Origin: Nocardioides houyundeii
GTDB lineage: Bacteria > Actinomycetota > Actinomycetes > Propionibacteriales > Nocardioidaceae
Assembly: GCF_002865585.1 (NCBI RefSeq)
Contig: NZ_CP025581.1
Span: 3,100,001-3,164,000 of the forward strand
Direction: 5' to 3'
DNA: 64,000 nucleotides
In this document: in pieces, positions 18,238-25,916 of the stretch
How positions within the stretch are numbered: position 1 is the stretch's first letter
How the letters are laid out: the number at the start of each line of letters is the position of its first letter
Notes under the pieces: model-generated
Told to the model about the DNA's origin: nothing
Database searches by the model: none
The model's input: the letters and a program-made list of their open reading frames with translations, nothing else
Program-made: the position numbers and the translations under genes

Positions 18238-18474
18238 TCAGTCAGCCCGTTTGCGCAGGGCCTCGGCCAGGGAGGCCACGGTGTCCTCGGCGGGCGAGGC
18301 GGCGGCCTGGTTGGTGGAGGCGAGCTCGGCGAGCAGCTCGGCGCGATGCACGCTGACCGAGCGCGGGGCGTCGATCCCGACCCGCACCACGTCCCCACGG
18401 ACCTCGAGGATGGTCACGGTGACGTTGTCGCCCACGACCACGCTCTCGCCCGTACGACGACTCAGCACCAACAT
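18238..18474 (-). CDS. csrA: Translational regulator CsrA
   Basis: This 78-residue RNA-binding protein begins MLVLSRRTGESVVVGDNVTV and continues ILEVRGDVVRVGIDAPRSVSVHRAE, the complete CsrA/RsmA core including the strand-1 and strand-5 residues that bind GGA in hairpin loops. A 25-residue acidic/Ala-rich C-terminal helix extends beyond the core, as in FliW-regulated CsrA proteins of Bacillus type. It sits directly downstream of fliW (40-base gap), the arrangement known from Bacillus subtilis. There CsrA blocks flagellin translation and FliW antagonises it. Matching GGA sites occur in the fliC leader at 22924-22969. Confidence 0.95.
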   Translation of the reverse strand: MLVLSRRTGESVVVGDNVTVTILEVRGDVVRVGIDAPRSVSVHRAELLAELASTNQAAASPAEDTVASLAEALRKRAD

Positions 18475-18514
18475 GGCACCAACCTACGACACCGGGGGCC
18501 GCAGCGCAGGAGTC

Positions 18515-18991
18515 TCAGGCCACCAGCGGCGCGGCGACCGACAGGGCAGGGTCGTCGAGGACGACCTGGGAGCCGCGCAGGGTGACGGTGTTCACCAGGA
18601 CCGGGCCCAGCAGGTTGGCGGTCGTCTCGGCCAGCGAGGCGCCTGCGGTGAGGACCACCAGCACCAGCACGTCCGCGACGTCGGTGATGCCCAGGTCGGC
18701 CACCACGTCGTCGCCGACCTCGGGGGCGTAGTCGGGGAAGAAGGCCACCGGTGAGGTGACCAGGAAGCGCAGGTCCGGGTCGTCCAGCGAGCGCAGGGCG
18801 CACAGCACGCCGTCCTCGTCGAGCCGGACCAGGGCGAACCGGGTGTGGTCGGGGAAGCCGGGCATGGGATGGACGAGCTCGATCATCGGGATGTCGTCTC
18901 GGACGGCACCTTCGGACGCTGCACTGTCCTGCATGGCACTCCCGGGGGCAGGTGGGTCGACGGTCGGGGCGATCATGGCAGATCCTGTCAT
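18515..18991 (-). CDS. fliW: Flagellar assembly factor FliW
   Basis: This 158-residue protein carries FliW family sequence: IPMIELVHPMPGFPDHTRFALVRLDEDGVLCALRSLDDPDLRFLV, then PEVGDDVVADLGITDVADVLVLVVLT, then TANLLGPVLVNTVTLRGSQVVL. FliW binds CsrA and flagellin, so that flagellin secretion frees FliW to relieve CsrA repression. An N-terminal extension of about 35 residues is longer than usual and low in conservation, so the true start could be an internal codon. ATG 18991 overlaps the flgL stop (ATGA). The flgK-flgL-fliW-csrA order matches that of Bacillus. Confidence 0.92.
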   Translation of the reverse strand: MTGSAMIAPTVDPPAPGSAMQDSAASEGAVRDDIPMIELVHPMPGFPDHTRFALVRLDEDGVLCALRSLDDPDLRFLVTSPVAFFPDYAPEVGDDVVADLGITDVADVLVLVVLTAGASLAETTANLLGPVLVNTVTLRGSQVVLDDPALSVAAPLVA

Positions 18992-19874
18992 CGGAGGAAG
19001 TCCAGCAGGCTGGGCGTCATCACGCGCGACGTGCTGGCCAGTGCCGCCTGGTAGGAGGTCTCGGCCAGCTTGAGGTCCATCAGGGCCTGGGGCAGGTCGA
19101 CGTCCTCGATGCCGGTCAGCGAGCTCTTCAGGGAGAGCTCCCGGTCCGCGGCGGAGACCGCGGCGCGGTCCAGGGCCGAGGCGCGCGAGCCGATGTCGAT
19201 CAGGCTGACGCCGAGGCGGTTCAGGTCGCCCTCCAGGGCACCCAGCCCGGCGCCGATCGCGGTGGCGTCTCCGGAGCGCACCGCGTCCGCCATCGTCTGC
19301 AGGTTGTCGAAGAGGTTGGCGCCGTCCGGGCCGAAGACCGCACGGGCATCCGCGTCGACGCGAACCTTGACGCCGTCGGCGACGGAGCGGGTCACCGCGC
19401 CGGGGATGCCGACGAAGCTGCCCGAGTCGTCGTACGCCGTCTTGCCGGGGGTGAGCCCCCGAACACCGGGCGGTCCAGGTGGGTGGTGTTGGCCAGGGAG
19501 AGCAGCGACTCGCGCAGCGCCTCGATCTCACTGGCCAGGGCGTCGCGGGAGCTGGGGTTCATCGCGCCGTTCTGGGCCTGGAGGCCCAGCTCGCGGGCAC
19601 GTCGGGTCTGCAGCACCGCGGACTGCACGGTGTCGTCGATCCGGGCGAGCCAGGCCTGGCCGTCCTCGATGTTGCTGGTCTGCTGACCGACCTCGACCAG
19701 CGAGGCGCGCAGCCGCATCGCGGCGGTGGTGTCGGAAGGCGAGTCCGAGGGCCGGGTCAGCACCTTGCCGGAGCTGACCTGCTCCTGCAGCTTCGAGAGC
19801 CGTCCCAGGCCGGAGTACATGCCCTCCAGCGAGCGCTGGGCCATCATGTTCTGGGTCACGCGCATCATGGTCAT
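18988..19874 (-). pseudogene. flgL: Flagellar hook-associated protein 3 FlgL, frame broken by one base
   Basis: The N-terminal half starts at ATG 19874 (MTMMRVTQNMMAQRSLEGMYS, typical FlgL) and reads well to FGG, about 138 codons in. It then leaves frame. The C-terminal half (TRSVADGVKVRVDADARAVFGPDG to SRVMTPSLLDFLR) continues in the next frame to the stop at 18988. Adding one C to the five-C run at 19456-19460 (plus strand) restores a continuous protein of about 295 residues reading FGGLTPGKTAYDDSGSFVG. FlgL joins hook and filament and is essential for motility. The rest of the locus is intact, so this is more likely a sequencing error than true loss. Confidence 0.85.
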
Positions 19875-21250
19875 CGACCCACCAGCCCGGTCCGGTTGAT
19901 CAGTGTGTCGAGCATCGAGTCCATCGTGTTCATCACGCGTGAGGCGGCCTCGTAGGCGCGCTGGGCAGTGAGCAGGGAGACCATCTCCTCGTCCAGGTTG
20001 ACACCCGAGAGCTGTTCCCGGGCCCCGTCGACCTGCCCGACGAGGGCCGACTGGTTGGTGACCAGGCGCCCGGTCGAGGCGACCTCGGTGCCCAGGCCGT
20101 TGACCAGGCGCTGGTAGGCGCTCTCGACGCCGCTGGTGCGGGTCAGGAGGTCGGCGTTGGAGCCGTCGACCGCCCCGCCGGCCACGCCGGAGGCGGCGAG
20201 CAGCGCGGGATCGGTGATGGCCACGGTGAGCGAGCCGGACGGGTTGGTCGGGTCGTAGGTGAAGACCGGCCCCCCGGCCGCCCCGGTGCTGTCGTAGCCG
20301 CCGGCGTGCAGCGTGTTGACCTGGTCGGCCAGGTCGCGCACCACGGCGTCCAGTCCGGCGGCGTACGCCGGGAGGGTGACGGTGAGCAGGTCGGCGGTGG
20401 CACCGGTGGCACCCTGCAGGCCGCCCGCCACGGCGACGTCGGTGCCATTGCTGCGGATCGCGAAGCTGACGGGGCCGCCGGTCGAGCCGGTCGCCACCAC
20501 CAGGGTGCCGGCGTCCCTGCCGGTGACCAGGGGCACGCCGCCGACGGTGAGGTCCATGCCGCCGTCGGTACGCCGGGTGGCGGTGGCGCCGGTGAGCTCG
20601 GAGAGCCGCATCACGAGGGCGTCGCGCTGGTCGGCCAGGCCGTTGGTGTCGACCTTGCTGGCCGAGGCCACCGCGATCATCCGGTTGACCTCCGCGAGCT
20701 CGGCGGCACCGGTGTTGACCTCGGTGACCAGCCCCTCCAGCCGGGAGCGCGCGTCGCCGGCCTCGCGGGCGACGTTGGTGGCCTGGGTGCGGACCGACTC
20801 CACCAGGCTGGTGGCCTTGGTGAGGACGTTGGTGCGCGACAGGTCCTGGGCCGGGTTGTTCGCCAGGGCGTGCCAGCTGGCCCGGAACTCCGCGAGCCGG
20901 GCCGAGACGCCCTGGGACCCGGGTTCCGCGATGCCGGTCTCCAGCCGGTCCAGGGTGGTGCTGCGGACGCTGAGGTAGGACAGGTTCGCGTGCTCCTGGC
21001 GGGCGCGGGTGTTGAGGAACTCGTCGGTCATCCGCTGGAGACCGGCGACGGCGACGCCCTCGCCGGAGCCCTCGTAGCGCGACCACATGGCGATCTGGCC
21101 GGGGGCGGCGACGGTCTCGCTCTCCACCCGGCGGCGGCTGTAGCCGGCGGTGCCGGCGTTGGCGATGTTGGAGCTGGCGGTGTCCATGACCACGCGGTTG
21201 TAGCTCAGCGCGCTGAGCGCGGTGCTGAAGGAGGCGAAGGATCCGCTCAT
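19871..21250 (-). CDS. flgK: Flagellar hook-associated protein 1 FlgK
   Basis: This 459-residue hook-filament junction protein begins SFASFSTALSALSYNRVVMDTASSNIANAGTAGYSRRRV, the conserved flagellar rod/hook N-terminal motif. It ends LDEEMVSLLTAQRAYEAASRVMNTMDSMLDTLIN, the matching C-terminal helix that packs with it. The length is at the short end for FlgK. Coiled N- and C-terminal helices enclose a variable middle region rich in Gly/Thr. The stop overlaps the flgL start (ATGA), and flgN lies 16 bases upstream. Export is through the flagellar type III apparatus, so no signal peptide is expected or seen. Confidence 0.95.
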   Translation of the reverse strand: MSGSFASFSTALSALSYNRVVMDTASSNIANAGTAGYSRRRVESETVAAPGQIAMWSRYEGSGEGVAVAGLQRMTDEFLNTRARQEHANLSYLSVRSTTLDRLETGIAEPGSQGVSARLAEFRASWHALANNPAQDLSRTNVLTKATSLVESVRTQATNVAREAGDARSRLEGLVTEVNTGAAELAEVNRMIAVASASKVDTNGLADQRDALVMRLSELTGATATRRTDGGMDLTVGGVPLVTGRDAGTLVVATGSTGGPVSFAIRSNGTDVAVAGGLQGATGATADLLTVTLPAYAAGLDAVVRDLADQVNTLHAGGYDSTGAAGGPVFTYDPTNPSGSLTVAITDPALLAASGVAGGAVDGSNADLLTRTSGVESAYQRLVNGLGTEVASTGRLVTNQSALVGQVDGAREQLSGVNLDEEMVSLLTAQRAYEAASRVMNTMDSMLDTLINRTGLVGR

Positions 21251-21266
21251 CGGCTCATCACCTCTC

Positions 21267-21743
21267 TCACAGGCTCCGGTCCACCAGGCGGTGCCGGGCG
21301 GGGCCGGTCACCGCACTGCCGTCGGCGCTGTAGCCCGCGGTGCTCTCGCCCAGGGTCATCAGGGTCTCCCGGGCCGAGCGGATGCCCGCGGTGACCAGCT
21401 CGCGGTTCGCGTCGGCCATCGCGGTGACCTCGGTGGTGATGGAGGCGAAGGCCTCCCGGTGGTCGGCGAGGATCGAGGCCCAGGGCTCGGCTGCGGTCTC
21501 GGCCAGGGCGCGCAGGCTCGGGTTGGGCGGCAGGCCGAGCTGTCCGGCGGCCTCGTCCGCGGCGACCGCGCGCAGCATCTCGGTCTGCCGGATGGTCTCC
21601 AGGACCGTCTCGACCTCCTTGGCGGCGGGCAGCAGCCAGCGGGTGCGCCCGGTGGCCATCACCAGCTGCTCGACCTCCAGCTTGAACAGCAGGGTCTCCA
21701 GCAGCTCGCGCTCGCGCCACAGGATGAGCGAGAGCTTCTCCAT
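21267..21743 (-). CDS. flgN: FlgN-type flagellar export chaperone
   Basis: This 158-residue helical protein begins MEKLSLILWRERELLETLLFKLEVEQLVMATGRTRWL, matching the FlgN family N-terminus. Further helices (ETIRQTEMLRAVAADEAAG, EPWASILADHREAFASI, ANRELVTAGIRSARETL) give the expected long hairpin. FlgN holds FlgK and FlgL before export, and both are encoded directly downstream. ATG 21743 has an AGGAAAGAG ribosome site. The frame is open to 21860, but the added 39 residues lack family character. It heads the minus-strand flagellar/chemotaxis operon. Confidence 0.88.
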   Translation of the reverse strand: MEKLSLILWRERELLETLLFKLEVEQLVMATGRTRWLLPAAKEVETVLETIRQTEMLRAVAADEAAGQLGLPPNPSLRALAETAAEPWASILADHREAFASITTEVTAMADANRELVTAGIRSARETLMTLGESTAGYSADGSAVTGPARHRLVDRSL

Positions 21744-21980
21744 GACCGCATCTCTTTCCTCGTCAGTGTGCAGGACCTCGAACCACCTATCGGCCCCGAT
21801 CCCGGGGCTGAAGTCTTTTCGGTTGACCGATCTGCGAACCGTCGATGACAACCGGGCCACCCCGGGCTAGTCATCTGGAGCCACCCCGGCTCGGGACCAA
21901 GGTCACCAGTTGCGGCCTGCCGGAGGGTTGCTCACTAATAGTGGGTACGGGGTGCGCTCTCCTGTACGACTCTCGATCTC
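21744..21980. other. Divergent flgN/fliA intergenic regulatory region
   Basis: This 237-base space separates the two divergent motility transcription units. It holds an 18-base box at 21857-21874 that recurs upstream of flgB, a partial second copy of its left half (CCACCCCGGC, 21881-21890), and a GCCGATAGG on the minus strand. That GCCGAT has no correctly spaced TCAR partner (13 bases instead of 15). I see no convincing sigma-28 promoter for fliA itself. Confidence 0.6.
21857..21874. promoter_or_regulatory. Candidate flagellar operator box, copy 1
   Basis: CCACCCCGGGCTAGTCAT matches 29726-29743 upstream of flgB at 16 of 18 positions. It lies between the divergent flgN and fliA starts. A shared box at the heads of early flagellar units suggests a binding site for an early or master regulator. 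The protein is unknown. Confidence 0.45.
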
Positions 21981-22829
21981 GTGAACGAGCAGAGCGCCGA
22001 GGCCCGCCAGGCCACAGAAGAGCTGATCACGGCAACTATGCCGCTGGTCGGCCACATCGTCCGCGAGCTGTCCGGCCGCGTGCCGGCCCACGTCTCCCGC
22101 GACGACCTGACCTCCGCCGGCCTGGCCGCCCTGGTGCAGGCGGCGCACGCCTTCGACGCCACCCTCGGCGTGCCGTTCGCCCGCTACGCCGCCACCCGGA
22201 TCCGCGGCTCACTGCTGGACGAGCTGCGCAGCGTCGACTGGGCCTCCCGCTCGGTCCGCCGCCGGGCTCGCGACCTGGAGGAGACCCGCCACCGGATGGC
22301 CGCCACCCTGGGCCGGGTGCCCAGCAACGCCGAGGTCGCCAGCGCGCTGGGCATGAGCCTGGAGGAGGTCGTCGGCAACGACGACGACATCGCCCGCGCC
22401 CAGGTCCTCTCCCTGCAGGCCTCCCCCGACGACGCCCTGGACGAGCTGCTGCCCTCCGACGGCGCCACCCCCGAGCAGCTGGTGGAGCACCAGGAGCGCC
22501 TGACGTACGTCGTCGAGGCGGTCGCCGAGCTCCCCGAGCGGCTGCGCGTGGTGGTGAGCGAGTACTTCCTCGCGGAGCGGCCGATGGCCGAGATCGCCGA
22601 GCAGCTCGGTGTCAGCGAGTCGCGGGTCTCCCAGATGCGCGCCGAGGCGCTGAGCCTGCTGCGCGACGCCCTGAACCGCGAGCTCGATCCTGACCTGGTC
22701 AAGCCGGCCGGTCGCCCCGACGGCTGTGCGGCCCGGCGCCGGGAGTCCTACTTCGCCGCTGTGGCCACCCGGCACGCGGCGTCGCTGCGCCGGCCGGCCG
22801 GTCGCCCGGCGCTGGACGCCATCGCCTGA
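21981..22829 (+). CDS. fliA: RNA polymerase sigma factor FliA (sigma-28 / WhiG type)
   Basis: This 282-residue sigma factor has region 2 at about 20-95 (PLVGHIVRELSGRVPAHVSRDDLTSAGLAALVQAAHAFD ... PFARYAATRIRGSLLDELRSVDWASRSVRRRAR), matching the FliA signature. Region 3 is at about 100-150, and region 4 at about 180-235 (LPERLRVVVSEYFLAERPMAEIAEQLGVSESRVSQMRAEAL). It directs late flagellar transcription; seven matching promoters are found in this window. A C-terminal tail of about 45 residues rich in Arg/Ala goes beyond the normal FliA end. The start is GTG 21981. No anti-sigma factor FlgM is encoded nearby. Confidence 0.94.
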   Translation: MNEQSAEARQATEELITATMPLVGHIVRELSGRVPAHVSRDDLTSAGLAALVQAAHAFDATLGVPFARYAATRIRGSLLDELRSVDWASRSVRRRARDLEETRHRMAATLGRVPSNAEVASALGMSLEEVVGNDDDIARAQVLSLQASPDDALDELLPSDGATPEQLVEHQERLTYVVEAVAELPERLRVVVSEYFLAERPMAEIAEQLGVSESRVSQMRAEALSLLRDALNRELDPDLVKPAGRPDGCAARRRESYFAAVATRHAASLRRPAGRPALDAIA

Positions 22830-22886
22830 GCCCCACGCCCCGGCAACGTCGGAAGGTAAAGCCGGAGAAAACTTCGGTGGAATCCC

Positions 22887-22911
22887 TCAGGCCAGTCCGA
22901 CCGGGGCCGAT
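22887..22911 (+). promoter_or_regulatory. Predicted sigma-28 promoter of fliC
   Basis: TCAG (22887-22890) in the longer context GAATCCCTCAG, a 15-base spacer and GCCGAT (22906-22911) form the best-matched member of the set. A start near 22918 would give a leader of about 59 bases containing the CsrA-like sites. Confidence 0.7.
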
Positions 22912-22923
22912 CGAGAAGCCAAC

Positions 22924-22969
22924 GGAGTCCACGGACGGACTCCAGCACGTGACTCCATTCCAGGAAGGA
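22924..22969 (+). promoter_or_regulatory. Predicted CsrA binding sites in the fliC leader
   Basis: A perfect seven-base stem (GGAGTCC, 22924-22930; GGACTCC, 22937-22943) presents a six-base loop ACGGAC with GGA at 22933-22935. A second GGA-rich site, AGGAAGGA (22962-22969), is itself the ribosome binding site, seven bases before ATG 22977. A loop GGA upstream plus a GGA in the ribosome site is the layout described for CsrA control of Bacillus hag. Binding here is inferred. Confidence 0.6.
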
Positions 22970-22976
22970 AACCATC

Positions 22977-23774
22977 ATGAGTCTTCGCATCAACCAGAAC
23001 ATCGACGCAATGTCGGCCTACCGCAACCTCTCCACGACGTCCGGCCAGATGGCCAAGTCGCTCGAGAAGCTGTCGTCGGGTTTCCGGATCAACCGCGCCG
23101 GTGACGACGCGGCCGGTCTGGCCATCTCCGAGGGCCTGCGCTCGCAGGTCGGTGGCCTGAAGATGGGCGCCCGCAACGCCCAGGACGGCATCTCGCTCGT
23201 CCAGACCGCAGAAGGTGCCCTCACCGAGGTCCACTCCATGCTGCAGCGCATGAACGACCTGGCGGTGCAGCACGGCAGCGGCACCGCGACCGCCGACGCC
23301 AAGGCCAACCTGGTGGCGGAGTTCAACCAGCTCGAGACCGAGATCGGTCGTATCGCGACCAACACCAAGTTCAACAACGAAGCGGTCTTCGGGGGCGTGG
23401 CCAAGACCTTCCAGGTCGGCTTCGCCAGCGACGACACCATCGAGGTCTCGACCGCCGCACTGGCCAACTTCTCCACCGCGACGGCCATGGGCGCCATCGA
23501 CATCGCCGACAGCGACACGCTCCAGGCCGCTGTCTCCGAGGTGTCCAAGCAGCGTGCCGAGCTGGGTGCCATCCAGAACCGGTTCGAGCACACCATCAAC
23601 AACGTCAACGTGACCGTGGAGAACCTCTCGGCCGCCGAGAGCCGGATCCGCGACACCGACATGGCCGAGGAGATGATGAACTTCACCCGTTCCCAGATCC
23701 TGTCCCAGGCCGGCACCGCGATGCTCGCCCAGGCCAACCAGACGGGCCAGGGCGTCCTGTCCCTGCTCCGCTGA
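22977..23774 (+). CDS. fliC: Flagellin
   Basis: This 265-residue flagellin begins MSLRINQNIDAMSAYRNLSTTSGQMAKSLEKLSSGFRINRAGDDAAGLAISEGLR. It ends LSAAESRIRDTDMAEEMMNFTRSQILSQAGTAMLAQANQTGQGVLSLLR. These are the full D0/D1 terminal domains that polymerise the filament and are read by export and FliW. The surface domain is reduced to a short insert of about 50 residues, so this is a minimal flagellin. It is monocistronic: a sigma-28 promoter and GGA-rich leader precede it and a strong hairpin follows. Confidence 0.97.
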   Translation: MSLRINQNIDAMSAYRNLSTTSGQMAKSLEKLSSGFRINRAGDDAAGLAISEGLRSQVGGLKMGARNAQDGISLVQTAEGALTEVHSMLQRMNDLAVQHGSGTATADAKANLVAEFNQLETEIGRIATNTKFNNEAVFGGVAKTFQVGFASDDTIEVSTAALANFSTATAMGAIDIADSDTLQAAVSEVSKQRAELGAIQNRFEHTINNVNVTVENLSAAESRIRDTDMAEEMMNFTRSQILSQAGTAMLAQANQTGQGVLSLLR

Positions 23775-23780
23775 TGGTCG

Positions 23781-23826
23781 ACGGCGGTCGGCCGGTCCCT
23801 GCTCGGGACCGGTCGGCCGCCGTTTC
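23781..23826 (+). terminator. Hairpin terminator after fliC
   Basis: A stem of about 19 pairs with two G-T wobbles (23781-23799 with 23805-23823) closes a TGCTC loop and is followed by TTCC. The T tract is short, as is usual in actinobacteria. It separates fliC from fliD. Confidence 0.75.
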
Positions 23827-23872
23827 CACATCACCGCACAGCACCACCGCGAGCGACTGAGAGGAGGAGCCT

Positions 23873-25189
23873 GTGGCAAGCGTCAGCGGCCTGTCGGGAT
23901 TCGACGGCGCCAGCATCGTCGACCAGCTCATGCAGCTGGAGACCGTGGGCCAGACCCGCCTGCAGAGCAGGGTCAAGACCGAGCAGTCGGCCGTCACCGC
24001 CCTCCAGGCCCTCAACACCAGGCTCGCGGGGCTCGCCACGAAGGCCGGGGACACCGGCAAGGGCGACACCTGGAGCACCCTGGCCGCGACATCGTCGCTG
24101 CCCGGCGTCAGCGCCTCCGCCACCGCGAGCACCGCCGCCACGTCGTTCTCGGTGACCGTGGACAAGCTCGCGCTGACCCACCAGCTCGCCTTCACCACCC
24201 CGGCCGCGCTCACCGACCAGGTCACGGACGGCGCCACCACGGTCCGGCTCGACAAGCTCGACGGCACCGTGCAGGACCTGACGACCGACGGCACCCTGGC
24301 GGGCCTGGTCACCGCGCTGAACGACCCGGCGAACGCCACCGGGGTCCGCGCCTCCGCGGTCCGGGTCGCCGACGGCTCCTACCGCCTGCTTGTCGAGTCC
24401 AACTCGACCGGGCAGGCCTCCGACTTCGCCCTGACCAACCTCGACGGCTCGCCCCTGCTGGGCGGGGCCGCGCCGCGCGCCGGCCAGGACGCCCAGGTGA
24501 CCATCGGCGGCATCCAGGCGACCTCAGCCACCAACACCTTCTCCGAGCTGCTGCCCGGCGTCAGCGTCACCCTGGCCACCTCGGCCACTCCCGGCAGCAC
24601 CGCCGAGATCACCGTCGCCCGCAGCTCGAGCACCCTGACGGCCTCGGTCAAGTCGCTGGTCGACGACGTCAACGCGCTCCTCAAGGACCTGGACTCCGCG
24701 ACCGCGTCGGGGGCCAGCGGCGCCAAGGGCGTGCTGGCCGGCGACTCGATGGTCCGCTCGCTGCGCACCGCGCTCGCCCAGGCCATCTACCCCGGCGACG
24801 GGTCCTCGATGGCCGACGTCGGCCTCCAGGTCGACCGCTACGGCAAGCTCGTCCTGGACGAGACGGCACTGGCCAAGGCCTACGAGGCCGACCCTGCCAA
24901 GGTGGCCGCGGCCTTCGGCTCCGGCGGCGACGGCTTCGCGGCCCGGGTGGCCCAGGTCGCCAAGAGCGCCAGCGAGCCGTACGGCGGCGCGGTCACCAGC
25001 GCCATCCAGGGCCGCAACGACGGGATCAAGCGCCTCAACGACTCCGTCGCCCAGTGGGACCTTCGCCTGGAGATGCGACGCAGCACCCTCACCCGCCAGT
25101 TCAGCGCCCTCGAGACCGCCCTGAACTCGATGAACAGCCAGTCCAGCTGGCTGTCCAGCCAGATCGACTCGCTCCCGACGTACTCCTAA
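23873..25189 (+). CDS. fliD: Flagellar filament capping protein FliD
   Basis: This 438-residue cap protein begins VSGLSGFDGASIVDQLMQLETVGQTRLQSRVKTEQSAVTALQALNTRL, the FliD N-terminal helix. It ends in the matching coil (NDSVAQWDLRLEMRRSTLTRQFSALETALNSMNSQSSWLSSQIDSL). A Thr/Ala-rich middle forms the cap plates. FliD promotes flagellin folding at the filament tip. GTG 23873 has a strong GAGAGGAGGAG ribosome site. fliS follows after 11 bases, so fliD, fliS and the FliT-like gene form one unit. Confidence 0.95.
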   Translation: MASVSGLSGFDGASIVDQLMQLETVGQTRLQSRVKTEQSAVTALQALNTRLAGLATKAGDTGKGDTWSTLAATSSLPGVSASATASTAATSFSVTVDKLALTHQLAFTTPAALTDQVTDGATTVRLDKLDGTVQDLTTDGTLAGLVTALNDPANATGVRASAVRVADGSYRLLVESNSTGQASDFALTNLDGSPLLGGAAPRAGQDAQVTIGGIQATSATNTFSELLPGVSVTLATSATPGSTAEITVARSSSTLTASVKSLVDDVNALLKDLDSATASGASGAKGVLAGDSMVRSLRTALAQAIYPGDGSSMADVGLQVDRYGKLVLDETALAKAYEADPAKVAAAFGSGGDGFAARVAQVAKSASEPYGGAVTSAIQGRNDGIKRLNDSVAQWDLRLEMRRSTLTRQFSALETALNSMNSQSSWLSSQIDSLPTYS

Positions 25190-25200
25190 GGATGACGACG

Positions 25201-25581
25201 ATGGTCAACAACGCGCGTGACGCCTACCTCGGCGCCTCCATCAACACCGCGAGCCCGCAGCGGCTCCTGGTGATGCTGTGCGAGCGACTGGTGCTCGACG
25301 TGCAGCGCGCCCAGGCGGCTCAGGAGTCCGGTGACCACCAGGTCGCCCACACCCAGCTGCTGCACGCCCAGGACATCGTGGCCGAGCTGCGCTCCAGCCT
25401 CGACCTGGACGCCTGGAGCGGCGCTGCCGCCCTCGGCTCGCTCTACGACTGGCTCTACAACCAGCTGGTGCTGGCCAACATGCGCCGCGACGTCACCCTC
25501 ACCCAGCACTGCCTGGTCCTGGCGCAGCAGCTGTGCCAGACCTGGACCGAGGCGGCCCTCTCGCACGCGGCCGCCAGCTGA
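25201..25581 (+). CDS. fliS: Flagellin export chaperone FliS
   Basis: This 126-residue four-helix protein reads NNARDAYLGASINTASPQRLLVMLCERLVLDVQRAQAA, then HTQLLHAQDIVAELRSSLDLDAWSGAA, then LYDWLYNQLVLANMRRD. All are FliS family landmarks (Y-x-x-x-x-V/I-x-T-A-S-P-x-x-L and the LYxW/YxxxLxxAN motif). FliS binds the flagellin C-terminus and prevents early polymerisation. ATG 25201 is preferred over ATG 25192 because AAGGA sits at proper distance only for 25201. Its stop overlaps the next start by one base (TGATG). Confidence 0.94.
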   Translation: MVNNARDAYLGASINTASPQRLLVMLCERLVLDVQRAQAAQESGDHQVAHTQLLHAQDIVAELRSSLDLDAWSGAAALGSLYDWLYNQLVLANMRRDVTLTQHCLVLAQQLCQTWTEAALSHAAAS

Positions 25582-25889
25582 TGCCGAGCGCGGAGAGCGC
25601 CTGGACGAGCGAGCTGGACCGGCTGGACGCAGACCTGGACCTCGTCGAGCAGCTGCTCGCCGACGGCGCCGAGCCGGCCCCGGTGCCGGCCTGGTCCGAG
25701 CCCGACCTCGGCCCGCTGCCGCGCTCCCTGGTGGCCCGCGCGCAGGCGCTCCTGGAGCGCCAGACGGCGCTGCGCAGCGCCGTGACCGCCGCCCTGGCGA
25801 GCAACGCCGCACAGCAGCAGTTCGCCAGCCGCGTCAACCGCGCCACCGCGGCGCCCGCGGCCGCCTCCTACCTCGACCTGCGCGCCTGA
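25581..25889 (+). CDS. Small flagellar-locus protein, possible FliT-like chaperone
   Basis: This 102-residue protein begins MPSAESAWTSELDRLDADLDLVEQLLADG and continues with a long helix PRSLVARAQALLERQTALRSAVTAALASNAAQQQFASRV. It is predicted to be mostly helical and has no clear family match by eye. Its position right after fliS, with an overlapping TGATG junction, is where fliT (chaperone for FliD) lies in many bacteria, so a FliT role is proposed from context. Sequence alone does not prove it. The C-terminus (ATAAPAAASYLDLRA) is Ala-rich. Confidence 0.6.
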   Translation: MPSAESAWTSELDRLDADLDLVEQLLADGAEPAPVPAWSEPDLGPLPRSLVARAQALLERQTALRSAVTAALASNAAQQQFASRVNRATAAPAAASYLDLRA

Positions 25890-25905
25890 GCCGTACGCCG
25901 GCTCA
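25887..25905. terminator. Bidirectional hairpin between fliT-like gene and cheB
   Basis: A perfect seven-base inverted repeat TGAGCCG/CGGCTCA with a five-base loop overlaps the stop codon of the FliT-like gene and lies 12 bases from the convergent cheB stop. It can act on both strands. Confidence 0.5.
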
Positions 25906-25916
25906 GCTCAGCCCGC

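Noticed and set aside
21779..21810. Sigma-28 promoter for flgN (GCCGATAGG on the minus strand)
   Set aside because: The nearest TCAG lies 13, not 15, bases upstream, unlike all seven accepted sites, so I did not call it.
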